Assembly (NCBI GenBank): GCA_030442055.1
Contig: JAUJEB010000001.1
Location: 1,550,001 to 1,614,000 of the forward strand
DNA from: Agaribacillus aureus
GTDB lineage: Bacteria; Bacteroidota; Bacteroidia; Cytophagales; Cyclobacteriaceae
Length of the DNA: 64,000 nt
Reading direction: 5' to 3'
Shown here one piece after another: positions 1 to 8,103 of the stretch (the stretch's first letter is position 1; each line of letters begins with the position of its first letter). Under the pieces are notes generated by a model, which was not told the DNA's origin, searched no databases, and worked only from the letters and a program-made list of their open reading frames with translations. The position numbers were made by a program, and so were the translations under genes.

Positions 1-450
1 AAAACCGCACATCCCTACGAAGAAGTAGCGTATTACTTACAAAATATTGAAAATGAAAACCAGGAAGTTGGGGCGGGAATGATCGGAAATCTAGAGACAC
101 CTATGGCCGCGCAAGATTTTATGGATTTTTTAAAAGATCGTATGCAACTAAGCTGCATCAGGCATACCGAAATCACCGACAAAAAAATAGCCAGGGTCGC
201 GGTTTGTGGAGGCGCGGGAAGTTTTCTTTTACCTAAGGCGCTGAAGGCAGGAGCAGATGCTTATGTATCAGCTGATTTCAAGTACCATGAGTTTTTTGAT
301 GCGGAGAATAAGCTGGTAATTATGGATATCGGTCACTATGAAAGTGAAGTTTTCACAAAAGAACTTATTTATGAGATTTTAAGTAAAAAATTTACTAATA
401 TTGCAGTCAATTTTACGGAACAAGTCACAAATCCAATAAGTTATTATTGA
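1..450 (+). CDS. Nif3-like dinuclear metal centre protein, C-terminal fragment (cut by window start)
   Basis: The frame is open from base 1, so this is the last 149 residues of a longer gene. The fragment opens with HPYEEVAYYL, as in the PII-like insert of the long (about 365-residue) Nif3/YqfO proteins, followed by an E-V-G-A-G-M-I-G stretch. It continues with the C-terminal metal-binding half: CGGAGSFLLPKALKAGADAY, then SADFKYHEFF and DIGHYESE, whose His and Glu are typical ligands of the two-metal site. Family members form toroidal hexamers; the physiological reaction is not firmly established, though a GTP cyclohydrolase 1 type 2 label is often used. The stop lies 4 bases before the zinc-ribbon gene, and this neighbour pair recurs in many bacteria, which suggests co-transcription. 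Confidence 0.9.
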   Translation, partial: KTAHPYEEVAYYLQNIENENQEVGAGMIGNLETPMAAQDFMDFLKDRMQLSCIRHTEITDKKIARVAVCGGAGSFLLPKALKAGADAYVSADFKYHEFFDAENKLVIMDIGHYESEVFTKELIYEILSKKFTNIAVNFTEQVTNPISYY

Positions 451-454
451 CAAT

Positions 455-1225
455 ATGGACAATACGGTAGAAAAAAAACTATCATCACTTCTCAAACTTC
501 AGCAAATAGATTCCAAATTAGACGAAATAAAAAAAGTTAGGGGGGCACTGCCTGAAGAGGTCGGCGACTTAGAAGACGAGGTAGCAGGGTACGATACCAG
601 GTTGGGAAAATTCAACAAGGATTTAGAAAATCTGGAAGAAGAAATTGAGAAAAACAAAAATGCCATTAAGGATTCTGAAAAGCTCATCCAAAAGTACAGT
701 GAGCAACAGATGAACGTGAGAAATAACAGGGAATACGATGCAATTACCAAGGAAACTGAGTTGCAAACCCTCGAAATACAGATCTCGGAAAAAAAGATTA
801 AAGAGTCTTACGCAAAGATTGAGGACAAAAAGGAAGAAATAGCCAATACCAATGTTCTTATTGAAGAAAGGAAAAAAGACCTGGAAAGTAAAAGGCAAGA
901 ACTTGATGTACTGGTTTCCGAAAGTGAAGGAGAAGAACAAAAATTGAGAGAGTCCAGGGAAAAAGCCTCCAAAGATGTAGATGAAAGACTGCTCAATTCC
1001 TACAACAAAATAAGAGATAACGCTCGTAACGGTTTGGCCGTGGTAGCGGTGAAAAGAGGAGCTTGCGGAGGTTGCTTTAATATTGTGCCACCACAGCGGC
1101 AGGCGGATATCAGAGATAAAAAGAAAATTATCGTTTGTGAGCATTGTGGCAGGATCCTGGCAGATGTTGAGGTTGAAGCACAACCCGAAGAAAAGAAAGC
1201 GAAAAGATCCCGCAAGACCAAATAG
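455..1225 (+). CDS. Coiled-coil protein with C-terminal C4 zinc ribbon
   Basis: A 256-residue protein. Residues about 5-190 are almost entirely charged heptad-like helix (Lys/Glu rich), predicted to form a long coiled-coil hairpin. The C-terminus holds a zinc ribbon with Cys204-x2-Cys207 and Cys228-x2-Cys231, after which a basic tail ends the chain. This matches the family annotated as zinc ribbon domain-containing protein (zf-RING_7), which is thought to bind nucleic acid or act as an adaptor; the exact role is unknown. The ATG is 4 bases after the Nif3-family stop, so the two are probably one operon. The family call is firm and the function open. Confidence 0.88.
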   Translation: MDNTVEKKLSSLLKLQQIDSKLDEIKKVRGALPEEVGDLEDEVAGYDTRLGKFNKDLENLEEEIEKNKNAIKDSEKLIQKYSEQQMNVRNNREYDAITKETELQTLEIQISEKKIKESYAKIEDKKEEIANTNVLIEERKKDLESKRQELDVLVSESEGEEQKLRESREKASKDVDERLLNSYNKIRDNARNGLAVVAVKRGACGGCFNIVPPQRQADIRDKKKIIVCEHCGRILADVEVEAQPEEKKAKRSRKTK

Positions 1226-1284
1226 CTATTGTATATCAGTGATTTAAATTGAATACATTTTACAGCGATAAAAATATAAGACAG

Positions 1285-2763
1285 GTGAGCAGATATGTTC
1301 ACCTTTTTTTATGGATCACGCTCGCTTCTCCCGCTTTCAGCCAAAATCCTCATGAACCGGAAACAAGGCTTCAACTGGCTTACTATCAAATTATAAATCT
1401 TGAAATAGACAGGGCAAACCAAACCTTGTCCCAATTATCGCCGGCCGACAAAAGTCATGCGTTGTTTTATTATGTGGAAAACCTGGCTGAAATAATCAGC
1501 ATCCTGCTAAATGAAAATAAATCATTTTACGAAGCACTTCAGGGCCACGAGAAAAGCAGACTTCAACAATTAGAGCGTTTGGATGACGACAATCCATACA
1601 AGTCTTATGTGATGAGCGAAATCAAACTGCAGTGGGCTTTTATAAGACTAAAATTCGGAGATTCTTTTTCTGCCGGCTGGGGGATTAAGCAAGCCTACAA
1701 ATTGGCACATGAAAATCGCCAAAGACATCCCGACTTTATTCCCAACTACAAAACCCTCGGCACCTTAAACATTTTGATTGGCTCTGTCCCTCAAAATTAT
1801 CAATGGCTACTCAACCTGTTTGGGTTAAATGGAAGTGTCAGCGAAGGCCTTGAATTGTTTTCCAAAATTGAAAATACGGACAACATTTTTGGCCTGGAAG
1901 CAGCTATTCTCAGATGCCTGTCAGGGGTTTACATTTTGCAGGAAAACAGTTTGGTAAAGTCGTTTTTAAAGGTTTACCAGGCGCACCCTGACAACCTGCT
2001 TGTAAAGTTCGCTTATGCAGCTGTCAACTTTAAAAGCAATCATAGTGAAAAAGCGCTCGATATTATCAGGGAGACACAAAGGTTTGGGGAGCAGTATGCT
2101 AAAATCCATTATTTTGATTATCTGGAGGGAAAAATATTACTGCAGAAAAAATCCTACACGTTGGCGGCCTATTACTTCAACAGGTTTGTTGAAAAGTACC
2201 AGGGCGAGAACAATATTAAGGATGCCTACTTTCAGCTATTTTTATGTTACTGGCTCAGCGATCAAAAGGAAAAAGCCATGGACACCTATGCGCTGGCCAA
2301 AAGCAAGGGAGGCCCGATGTCTACCGCAGACAAGTATGCGGACAAAATTCTCAGGAATGACGAATTTCCGCACAAGCAAATTATGCAAATCCGTTTGGCT
2401 ACTGACGGGGGCTATTACCATCTTGCCGAGGAACAGATCAATAATCTTTCGGAGAATCAATTAGTTACCGACAAGAACAAAACAGAGTTAGTCTACCGAA
2501 AAGCCAGGCTATCTCATTTACAGGGTCAAATTCCACAGGCATTGACACAGTATCAAAAAACTATTGATATGACTCAAAAAAAACCATGGTATTTTGCACC
2601 GAATGCTGCCTTACAACTGGGTCAGATCTATACAGATCAAAAAAATTACGATCGGGCCCGGTACTATTTTAATTTGGTGCTAACGTTCCGAAACCATCCT
2701 TATAAACAAAGTCTGGACCGACAGGCAAAATCATGGTTAAAAAAAATCGAAGGGCAAAAGTGA
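1285..2763 (+). CDS. Exported tetratricopeptide-repeat protein
   Basis: About 492 residues. I chose the GTG at 1285 because it gives a compact signal peptide (MSRYVHLFLWITLASPAFSQ, cleavage after the Ser-Gln region). A TTG at 1249 in the same frame would add 12 residues and a poor N-region. The rest is helical and reads as degenerate TPR units, for example a block near YAKIHYFDYLEGKILLQKKS and a clearer C-terminal pair around YRKARLSHLQGQIPQALTQY and LQLGQIYTDQKNYDRARYYF. It probably works in the periplasm as a protein-binding scaffold, but no specific partner is visible. It lies 59 bases after the zinc-ribbon gene and may share its transcript. The start codon is uncertain; the gene itself is not. 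Confidence 0.75.
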   Translation: MSRYVHLFLWITLASPAFSQNPHEPETRLQLAYYQIINLEIDRANQTLSQLSPADKSHALFYYVENLAEIISILLNENKSFYEALQGHEKSRLQQLERLDDDNPYKSYVMSEIKLQWAFIRLKFGDSFSAGWGIKQAYKLAHENRQRHPDFIPNYKTLGTLNILIGSVPQNYQWLLNLFGLNGSVSEGLELFSKIENTDNIFGLEAAILRCLSGVYILQENSLVKSFLKVYQAHPDNLLVKFAYAAVNFKSNHSEKALDIIRETQRFGEQYAKIHYFDYLEGKILLQKKSYTLAAYYFNRFVEKYQGENNIKDAYFQLFLCYWLSDQKEKAMDTYALAKSKGGPMSTADKYADKILRNDEFPHKQIMQIRLATDGGYYHLAEEQINNLSENQLVTDKNKTELVYRKARLSHLQGQIPQALTQYQKTIDMTQKKPWYFAPNAALQLGQIYTDQKNYDRARYYFNLVLTFRNHPYKQSLDRQAKSWLKKIEGQK

Positions 2764-3075
2764 ACGGTCAAAATGGATAAAACACTTCCTGATATGGGTG
2801 ATAATAGCAGGTATGCTTATTTTTTACTAAAAAAAGGGCTGGCATGTAAAAAAAATGGTGGATTTTGAAAAATAGCCGTTTGCTTACTACTACAGCCATT
2901 TTTGTTGATAAAACCTCCTTATTATTTGGTTTTTTAGAAAAATATAAAATTTTGTTTCCTCAACAAAACTCCAAAACGTCAATATTCGCTGAATATGAAG
3001 CAGTTATGAAAAATTATTTCAAAAACTATGAAACATTTTAATCAGTTTTTCATTTATATTAATAGATATATTTTG
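2764..3075. other. AT-rich intergenic region before the rpoD promoter
   Basis: This first half of the 593-base gap between the TPR gene and rpoD is AT-rich and has long A and T runs. The longest plus-strand frame starting with ATG is about 32 codons and shows no recognisable protein. I see no tRNA-like fold and no clear terminator for the TPR gene. The region probably only carries upstream promoter sequence. Confidence 0.4.
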
Positions 3076-3083
3076 TATCTTTG
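3076..3083 (+). promoter_or_regulatory. Probable rpoD -7 promoter element
   Basis: TATCTTTG matches the Bacteroidota -7 consensus TAnnTTTG exactly and is followed by GCGCCC, where transcription would start near 3088-3092. It lies in a very AT-rich stretch. If used, it gives rpoD a leader of about 265 bases. The assignment rests on sequence only. Confidence 0.6.
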
Positions 3084-3089
3084 CGCCCT

Positions 3090-3356
3090 TAAAGCGGATT
3101 GTAAATGGTTGTGAAAAGGGATTAAAAATTTTGACGAGCCTCAAATAAACAAAAAAAAATAAAAAATGTGGTCACCTTGCGAGGTTTTTTTGCATTAACA
3201 TATTAGGGCTGAAAAATAAAAATCACAAAATAAATAGCATAACTGCCAAATAAATTCGTTATAACTAGGTTTGAAGGTTAGTTAAGGAGTAAAAACAGTG
3301 ACGAGCCGGAAAAAGCTAAGATACTTAGAGTCCTAATCATAATAAAAGTTAACTGA
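3090..3356 (+). promoter_or_regulatory. Long untranslated leader of rpoD with repeat and hairpin-T-run
   Basis: The predicted transcript runs about 265 bases before the rpoD ATG. Two exact copies of TGACGAGCC occur at 3132-3140 and 3299-3307, the second ending 50 bases before the start codon. Between them, ACCT-TGCG-AGGT at 3174-3185 could form a small hairpin directly followed by seven T (3185-3191), preceded by an A-rich run. This resembles a weak attenuator, but the stem is only 4 bp. I cannot assign it to a named RNA family. Confidence 0.35.
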
Positions 3357-4223
3357 ATGAGACAATTAAAAATCACACAATCAATAACGAACAGGGATAG
3401 CCAGACCTTAGAAAAGTATTTTAATGATATTTCTAAGGTGGATCTGTTGACTTTGGAAGAAGAAGTTGATCTGGCAAGAAGGATACGTGAAGGAGACGAA
3501 GTTGCTTTAGAAAAACTGACTAAAGCAAATCTAAGATTTGTGGTTTCGGTTGCTAAGCAGTACCAAAATAGTAGAATTCCTTTGAATGACCTGATCAATG
3601 AAGGAAACCTGGGTTTGGTTAAAGCTGCAAAAAAGTTCGATGAGACCAGAGGTTTTAAATTTATCTCTTATGCCGTTTGGTGGATCAGACAATCCATTAT
3701 GCAGGCATTAGCAGATCAGTCAAGATTGGTTAGACTTCCATTAAATAAAATCGGTTCATTATCAAAAATTAATAATGCTGCTGCTATTATGGAGCAGGAG
3801 TATGAGCGGGAACCTACGGCGGAAGAATTAGCCGAATTCCTGGACATTACCGTGGACGAAGTAAAAAACACGATTGACTCATCTACCAAGCAAATATCTG
3901 TCGATGCTCCTTTTGTGGAAGGTGAAAGCAATTCTTTGCTTGATGTCCTTGAAAACGAAGGCGCTGAAAGTGTCGATGACGATCTGGCTTACAGAGATTC
4001 TTTAAAAGTAGAAATTGAAAGAATATTGACGATTCTTTCGGAAAGGGAAAGAGAGGTTGTTAAGCGCTTCTTTGGCATAGGTTATGAGTCCAAATCCTCT
4101 CTGGAGGAAATTGGAGATGACCTGGGATTAACCAGAGAACGTGTAAGACAAATTAAGGATAAAGCTATCCGTAAATTAAGTTCTAATTCAAACATTAATC
4201 TTTTAATTCCTTATTTGGGTTAA
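3357..4223 (+). CDS. rpoD: Primary RNA polymerase sigma factor RpoD/SigA
   Basis: 288 residues, the short form usual in Bacteroidota: it begins MRQLKITQSITNRDSQTLEK and goes straight into region 1.2, without the acidic region 1.1 of proteobacterial sigma 70. Region 2 is clear (NDLINEGNLGLVKAAKKFDE then FISYAVWWIRQSIMQAL), including the aromatic residues that melt the promoter. Region 3 follows, and region 4 ends with the helix-turn-helix SLEEIGDDLGLTRERVRQIK, which contacts the distal promoter element. It directs core polymerase to housekeeping promoters. It appears to be a single-gene unit: its own promoter and long leader upstream, a strong hairpin terminator downstream. Confidence 0.97.
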   Translation: MRQLKITQSITNRDSQTLEKYFNDISKVDLLTLEEEVDLARRIREGDEVALEKLTKANLRFVVSVAKQYQNSRIPLNDLINEGNLGLVKAAKKFDETRGFKFISYAVWWIRQSIMQALADQSRLVRLPLNKIGSLSKINNAAAIMEQEYEREPTAEELAEFLDITVDEVKNTIDSSTKQISVDAPFVEGESNSLLDVLENEGAESVDDDLAYRDSLKVEIERILTILSEREREVVKRFFGIGYESKSSLEEIGDDLGLTRERVRQIKDKAIRKLSSNSNINLLIPYLG

Positions 4224-4246
4224 AGGTTTAATGACATGATATAGTG

Positions 4247-4283
4247 AAGCACATTCCCTTTTTACGGAATGTGCTTTTTTTTT
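4247..4283 (+). terminator. Rho-independent terminator of rpoD
   Basis: An 11-bp perfect stem (AAGCACATTCC at 4247-4257 with GGAATGTGCTT at 4266-4276) encloses an 8-base loop and runs into a T tract ending at 4283. It starts 23 bases after the rpoD stop. This is the clearest intrinsic terminator in the window. Confidence 0.9.
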
Positions 4284-4315
4284 AAGTATTCAATTCTTTT
4301 TTTTTAAATAACCTT

Positions 4316-4323
4316 TATTTTTG
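4316..4323 (+). promoter_or_regulatory. Probable -7 promoter element for the glycosyltransferase-like gene
   Basis: TATTTTTG fits TAnnTTTG exactly. It ends only 10 bases before the ATG at 4334, so a transcript from it would have almost no leader for that start, and about 22 bases for the next in-frame ATG at 4349. Confidence 0.45.
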
Positions 4324-4333
4324 AACTTTCTGG

Positions 4334-5434
4334 ATGGGTCAATTTAATATGGAAGGGCTGCATTGTCGTCTAATTTGTAATTCTGCTTCGGAGCATTTAA
4401 ATCAACTATATACCGGCTTTGGTGAGCTAAATCATCAGGGTATAATAGAGGTTTCGCTTCAAAAAGGTCCCCACTATATTAGTAGTAACTATTTAAAACC
4501 CTACCTGAAGGTAGTTGTGAACGGTCAGTTTACAATACTTTATGATAATTCCGACGGATATGAACTAATCTACCCGGAGTTAGATGACATTGATTTTTAT
4601 TTTAAAAGAAGTTTTTTTCCCGAATACGTCCAAAAACTAACAGACGGCCATAAAATTTACCCGTTAGGCTTCAATTATGAAGTGTATAGCGAGCATGATC
4701 AGGCTTTGAAACGGGCACTGTGGTCCAACAATTTAAAAGACTTTTTCAAATCCTATGTAAGAGCCAGCAAGCCACTTTCCAAGCTCCTAAAGGTAGAATC
4801 ATCTATTGCGACCTCCCACTTCAAGTACTTCGAAGGTCAGCCAAAATCTACAGACCGGCCGTTAATACTTTTTATGGCAAGGCTTTGGGAACCCAGCAAA
4901 GTAAGCTCCTCTAAATCCAAGAGTGAACGCGAGGAAATTAATCATCTTAGGGCTACCTGCATCCGGACATTAAGAAAGGAGTTTGGGGAACTTTTTGTCG
5001 GAGGACTGGCCAATACAGATTTCGCCGTTAAGCAATACCCGGATTGTGTGTTGAACCAGAAAAACATGGCTCGTAAAGCCAATTATTTAAAGTTAATGCA
5101 CAATGCCAGTATCTGTATTGCTACCACAGGCTTGATGGGATCTGTGGGATGGAAAATGGCAGAATACATTGCTGGCGCCAAAGCCATTGTTTCAGAAAAG
5201 AATTACTATGAATTCCCGGGAGACTTTAAAGAAGGATGTAATTTTTTGTCATTTGAGAAGCTGGAAGACTGTATAGAAAATGTAGCCTATCTGGTTGATA
5301 ATCCCCTGAAACGTCTGGAAATGATGAAAGCCAATCAAAGTTATTATAGGCAATTCCTCAGACCTGATCAATTGGTCCTCAACAGTCTGAAGCGCGTCTT
5401 AGACCACCAGCCCAAAGTTGACCTTCCCAAATAG
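4334..5434 (+). CDS. Glycosyltransferase family 1-like protein
   Basis: 366 residues, soluble, no signal peptide. The second half looks like the C-terminal Rossmann domain of a GT-B glycosyltransferase: a strand with RPLILFMARLWEPS, a later HNASICIATTGLMGSVGWKM, and AEYIAGAKAIVSEKNYYEFP, where enzymes of this class bind the nucleotide-sugar. The tail LVDNPLKRLEMMKANQSYY is the usual closing helix region. The N-terminal half is too divergent for me to place. The acceptor and sugar are unknown. It stands alone between the rpoD terminator and the oxidoreductase gene. Given the nearby promoter, translation may start at the ATG at 4349 instead. It could also be a related nucleotide-sugar-binding protein without transferase activity. 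Confidence 0.6.
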   Translation: MGQFNMEGLHCRLICNSASEHLNQLYTGFGELNHQGIIEVSLQKGPHYISSNYLKPYLKVVVNGQFTILYDNSDGYELIYPELDDIDFYFKRSFFPEYVQKLTDGHKIYPLGFNYEVYSEHDQALKRALWSNNLKDFFKSYVRASKPLSKLLKVESSIATSHFKYFEGQPKSTDRPLILFMARLWEPSKVSSSKSKSEREEINHLRATCIRTLRKEFGELFVGGLANTDFAVKQYPDCVLNQKNMARKANYLKLMHNASICIATTGLMGSVGWKMAEYIAGAKAIVSEKNYYEFPGDFKEGCNFLSFEKLEDCIENVAYLVDNPLKRLEMMKANQSYYRQFLRPDQLVLNSLKRVLDHQPKVDLPK

Positions 5435-5609
5435 CGGCTAATTCCCCGCTCATCCTACAGAAAATTTTAATAATATTTTCATAATCAAAAACAAAGCTTA
5501 AATTAGGAGACTCAATATTTTTTGGCATTCACTATTGGAAAAATGCGGTATTGAAAAGGTCGAAGATGTTTTTTAATAATTTATTTTAACCTATATAATA
5601 ATCAGGAAT

Positions 5610-6776
5610 ATGTCTGGAAAATTAAAAATGGGAATGGTAGGTGGAGGAGAGGGTTCTTTTATTGGTGCGGTTCACCGAATGGCCGCTAATCTCGATGGTG
5701 AAATAGCCCTGGTCAGCGGCGCTTTTAGCAGCTCAGCAGAAAAATCGAAGAGGTCCGGTGAAGCGTTATACCTGGAACCTAGCAGAATATACGGCAGCTA
5801 TGAGGAAATGATCAAAACCGAAAAAACTTTACCGGAAGGTGAAAGAATCGACATTGTCTCCATCGTCACGCCAAATCATATGCATTACGGACCTGCTAAA
5901 ATGGCGCTTGAAAATGGCTTTCACGTTATCTGTGACAAGCCGGTGGCATTCTCACTTGCCGAAGCCAGGGAGCTGGAGGAACTGGTAAAGAAGACCGGGT
6001 TGATTTTTGCCCTTACCCATAATTACACAGGCTATCCGATGGTAAAAGAAGCCAGGGAAATGGTTAAAAGCGGAAAACTGGGTAAAATACGCAAAGTCAT
6101 TGCCGAATATCCCCAGGGATGGTTGTCAACAAAGGTAGAAGATTCCGATCATAAGCAGGCCAGCTGGCGTACCGATCCGACCAGATCAGGCGTGAGCGGT
6201 TGCATGGGAGATATTGGCTCACACGCCGAAAACCTGGCAGAATATATCACGGGTTTAAAGATGCAGGAAATATCGGCTGACCTGTCCATTATGGTAGACG
6301 GGCGGTTGTTAGATGATGATGGCAGCGTGTTAGTCAGGTTTGACAATGGCGCCAAGGGTATTCTTTTTGCCAGCCAAATTGCCGCCGGAGAAGAAAATGA
6401 ATTAAAAATAAGGGTTTACGGTGAAAAAGGCGGATTGGAATGGCTTCAGTCTGATCCTAACACATTGATTGTAAAATGGTTAGATAAACCCAAAGAAATA
6501 CTTAGAACCGGCGCTGGTTACACTTATTTTTCCGAGGCAGCCCAAAAGGCCACACGACTCCCGGGAGGTCATCCCGAAGGTTACCTGGAAGCATTTGCCA
6601 ATATCTATCTCAATTTTGCCAAAGCTGTGCGAGCACATAAAAATAATCAAACAATAGACCCTGTCGACAGTGATTTCCCAACTATCGAAGATGGCGTGCG
6701 AGGAATGATGTTTATTGAAGCCGTGGTAGCATCCAGCAATGAAAACAGCAAATGGTTGGAATTCGGAGGAAATTAA
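5610..6776 (+). CDS. Gfo/Idh/MocA family NAD(P)-dependent oxidoreductase
   Basis: 388 residues. The N-terminal Rossmann fold shows GMVGGGEGSFIGAVH (residues 8-22), the dinucleotide-binding loop. The family CDKP motif (EKP in most members) is at residues 108-111, and IVTPNHMHYG at 86-94 precedes it as expected. The C-terminal alpha/beta domain carries the catalytic region with GDIGSHAENLAEYITG, whose Asp and His match the usual catalytic pair. Members oxidise or reduce a hydroxyl of sugars, inositols or their derivatives; the substrate here cannot be read. The next gene, 45 bases on, encodes a TIM-barrel isomerase, and the pair recurs in Bacteroidota, so the two probably act in one sugar or polyol route. 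Confidence 0.9.
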   Translation: MSGKLKMGMVGGGEGSFIGAVHRMAANLDGEIALVSGAFSSSAEKSKRSGEALYLEPSRIYGSYEEMIKTEKTLPEGERIDIVSIVTPNHMHYGPAKMALENGFHVICDKPVAFSLAEARELEELVKKTGLIFALTHNYTGYPMVKEAREMVKSGKLGKIRKVIAEYPQGWLSTKVEDSDHKQASWRTDPTRSGVSGCMGDIGSHAENLAEYITGLKMQEISADLSIMVDGRLLDDDGSVLVRFDNGAKGILFASQIAAGEENELKIRVYGEKGGLEWLQSDPNTLIVKWLDKPKEILRTGAGYTYFSEAAQKATRLPGGHPEGYLEAFANIYLNFAKAVRAHKNNQTIDPVDSDFPTIEDGVRGMMFIEAVVASSNENSKWLEFGGN

Positions 6777-6821
6777 CAGGATCTACATTAATGTTTGATT
6801 GATATTAACCTATAAAAAAAT

Positions 6822-7877
6822 ATGAAAACAATGAAAGGACCGGCTATTTTTTTAGCCCAGTTTTTAGGTGATGAGCCACCGTTTAATAATCTTAAAAATA
6901 TTTGTGAATGGGCCGCTGGTTTAGGTTATAAGGGAGTGCAAATCCCAACCTGGGATAGCCGTGTAATAGATTTACAAAAGGCCGCCGAAAGCAAAACATA
7001 TGCCGATGAAATCCAGGGAATTGTAGCAGACGCCGGTCTGACCATTACAGAACTTTCTTCTCATCTGCAAGGACAATTAGTGGCTGTACACCCAGCCTAT
7101 AACGAATTATTTGACGGGTTTGCTCCGGAGGAATTACATGGCGATGCCAAAGGGAGAACGGCCTGGGCTATACAACAGCTGAAATATGCCGCCCAGGCGA
7201 GCCGCAATTTCGGACTGAATGCACATGCAACATTTTCAGGAGCACTGCTGTGGCATACCTTATATCCCTTTCCCCAGCGTACAGCCGGATTGGTAGATAC
7301 GGGATTTAAGGAATTGGCCAAGAGATGGACGCCGATTCTGGATGAATTTGACAAGCACGGCGTGGATGTATGTTATGAAATTCATCCTAGTGAAGACTTG
7401 CATGATGGCGCCACCTTCGAACGTTTCCTGAAAGAAACCAACAATCACCCAAGGGCCAACTTATTGTATGACCCAAGTCACTTCGTTTTGCAACAGCTGG
7501 ACTATCTTCAATACATAGACCTGTACCATGATTATATCAAAATGTTCCATGTTAAGGATGCTGAGTTTAACCCTTCCGGAAGGTCCGGCGTTTACGGCGG
7601 GTACCAGGACTGGATAGACAGGCCTGGCAGGTTCCGGTCGCTGGGTGACGGACAGGTAGATTTTAAAGGTATTTTCTCAAAACTGGCCCAGTATGACTAT
7701 GATGGTTGGGCCGTACTGGAATGGGAATGTTGCATCAAACATCCTGAAGACGGTGCCAGGGAAGGTGCCACCTTCATCCAGGATCACATCATAAGAGTAA
7801 CTGAAAAAGCCTTCGACGACTTTGCCAGTGGTGGAGCCGACGAGGGATTAAATAAAAAGATCCTGGGTATTGATTAA
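6822..7877 (+). CDS. Sugar phosphate isomerase/epimerase (xylose isomerase-like TIM barrel)
   Basis: 351 residues with the AP-endonuclease-2/xylose isomerase-like TIM-barrel pattern. Metal ligands typical of the family are visible: the Glu in DVCYEIHPSED, the Asp/His in LLYDPSHFVLQQL, the His in IKMFHVKDAEF, and the Glu in WAVLEWECCIKHPEDGAREG near the C-terminus. GFKGW-type signatures and GRFRSLGDGQVDF match close relatives annotated as sugar phosphate isomerase/epimerase. It probably interconverts a keto sugar or inositol derivative made by the upstream oxidoreductase, with which it seems co-transcribed. A second in-frame ATG three codons in (6831) could also start it. The reaction is not determinable from sequence. 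Confidence 0.9.
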   Translation: MKTMKGPAIFLAQFLGDEPPFNNLKNICEWAAGLGYKGVQIPTWDSRVIDLQKAAESKTYADEIQGIVADAGLTITELSSHLQGQLVAVHPAYNELFDGFAPEELHGDAKGRTAWAIQQLKYAAQASRNFGLNAHATFSGALLWHTLYPFPQRTAGLVDTGFKELAKRWTPILDEFDKHGVDVCYEIHPSEDLHDGATFERFLKETNNHPRANLLYDPSHFVLQQLDYLQYIDLYHDYIKMFHVKDAEFNPSGRSGVYGGYQDWIDRPGRFRSLGDGQVDFKGIFSKLAQYDYDGWAVLEWECCIKHPEDGAREGATFIQDHIIRVTEKAFDDFASGGADEGLNKKILGID

Positions 7878-7895
7878 GAAAACCCAATCCTATCG

Positions 7896-7932
7896 AATAA
7901 GTGGAAAGGTGTTAAACGCCTTTCCACTTATT
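7896..7932 (+). terminator. Long perfect hairpin after the isomerase gene
   Basis: AATAAGTGGAAAGG at 7896-7909 pairs with CCTTTCCACTTATT at 7919-7932, a 14-bp perfect stem around a 9-base centre that can pair further. It begins 18 bases after the isomerase stop. There is no proper T tract after it, only TTGTTTG, so it may stabilise the 3' end or work as a weak terminator. Confidence 0.6.
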
Positions 7933-8068
7933 GTTTGAACCCAATTCAATCTCGCTCTAATCCTTTGGTTTTCAATACAAAACCTGTTAGAATACAACAA
8001 ATTTAAAGAGAATATTACACTGAGCTGATATTGGAAATCTTTTCGGCAAATTATCCTGACATTAAACT

Positions 8069-8076
8069 TAGATTTG
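8069..8076 (+). promoter_or_regulatory. Probable -7 promoter element for the subtilase gene
   Basis: TAGATTTG matches TAnnTTTG exactly and ends 27 bases before the proposed TTG start at 8104, giving a plausible short leader. Sequence match only. Confidence 0.5.
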
Positions 8077-8103
8077 TGTTTATAAGATAATTTATAGATT
8101 AAG

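Noticed and set aside
623..1183. Long minus-strand frame opposite the zinc-ribbon gene
   Set aside because: It mirrors a Lys/Glu-rich coiled-coil gene, which produces Phe-rich antisense frames; no protein pattern is visible.
2773..2871. 32-codon frame at the start of the rpoD upstream gap
   Set aside because: Too short, no family, and followed by AT-rich sequence with no further signs.
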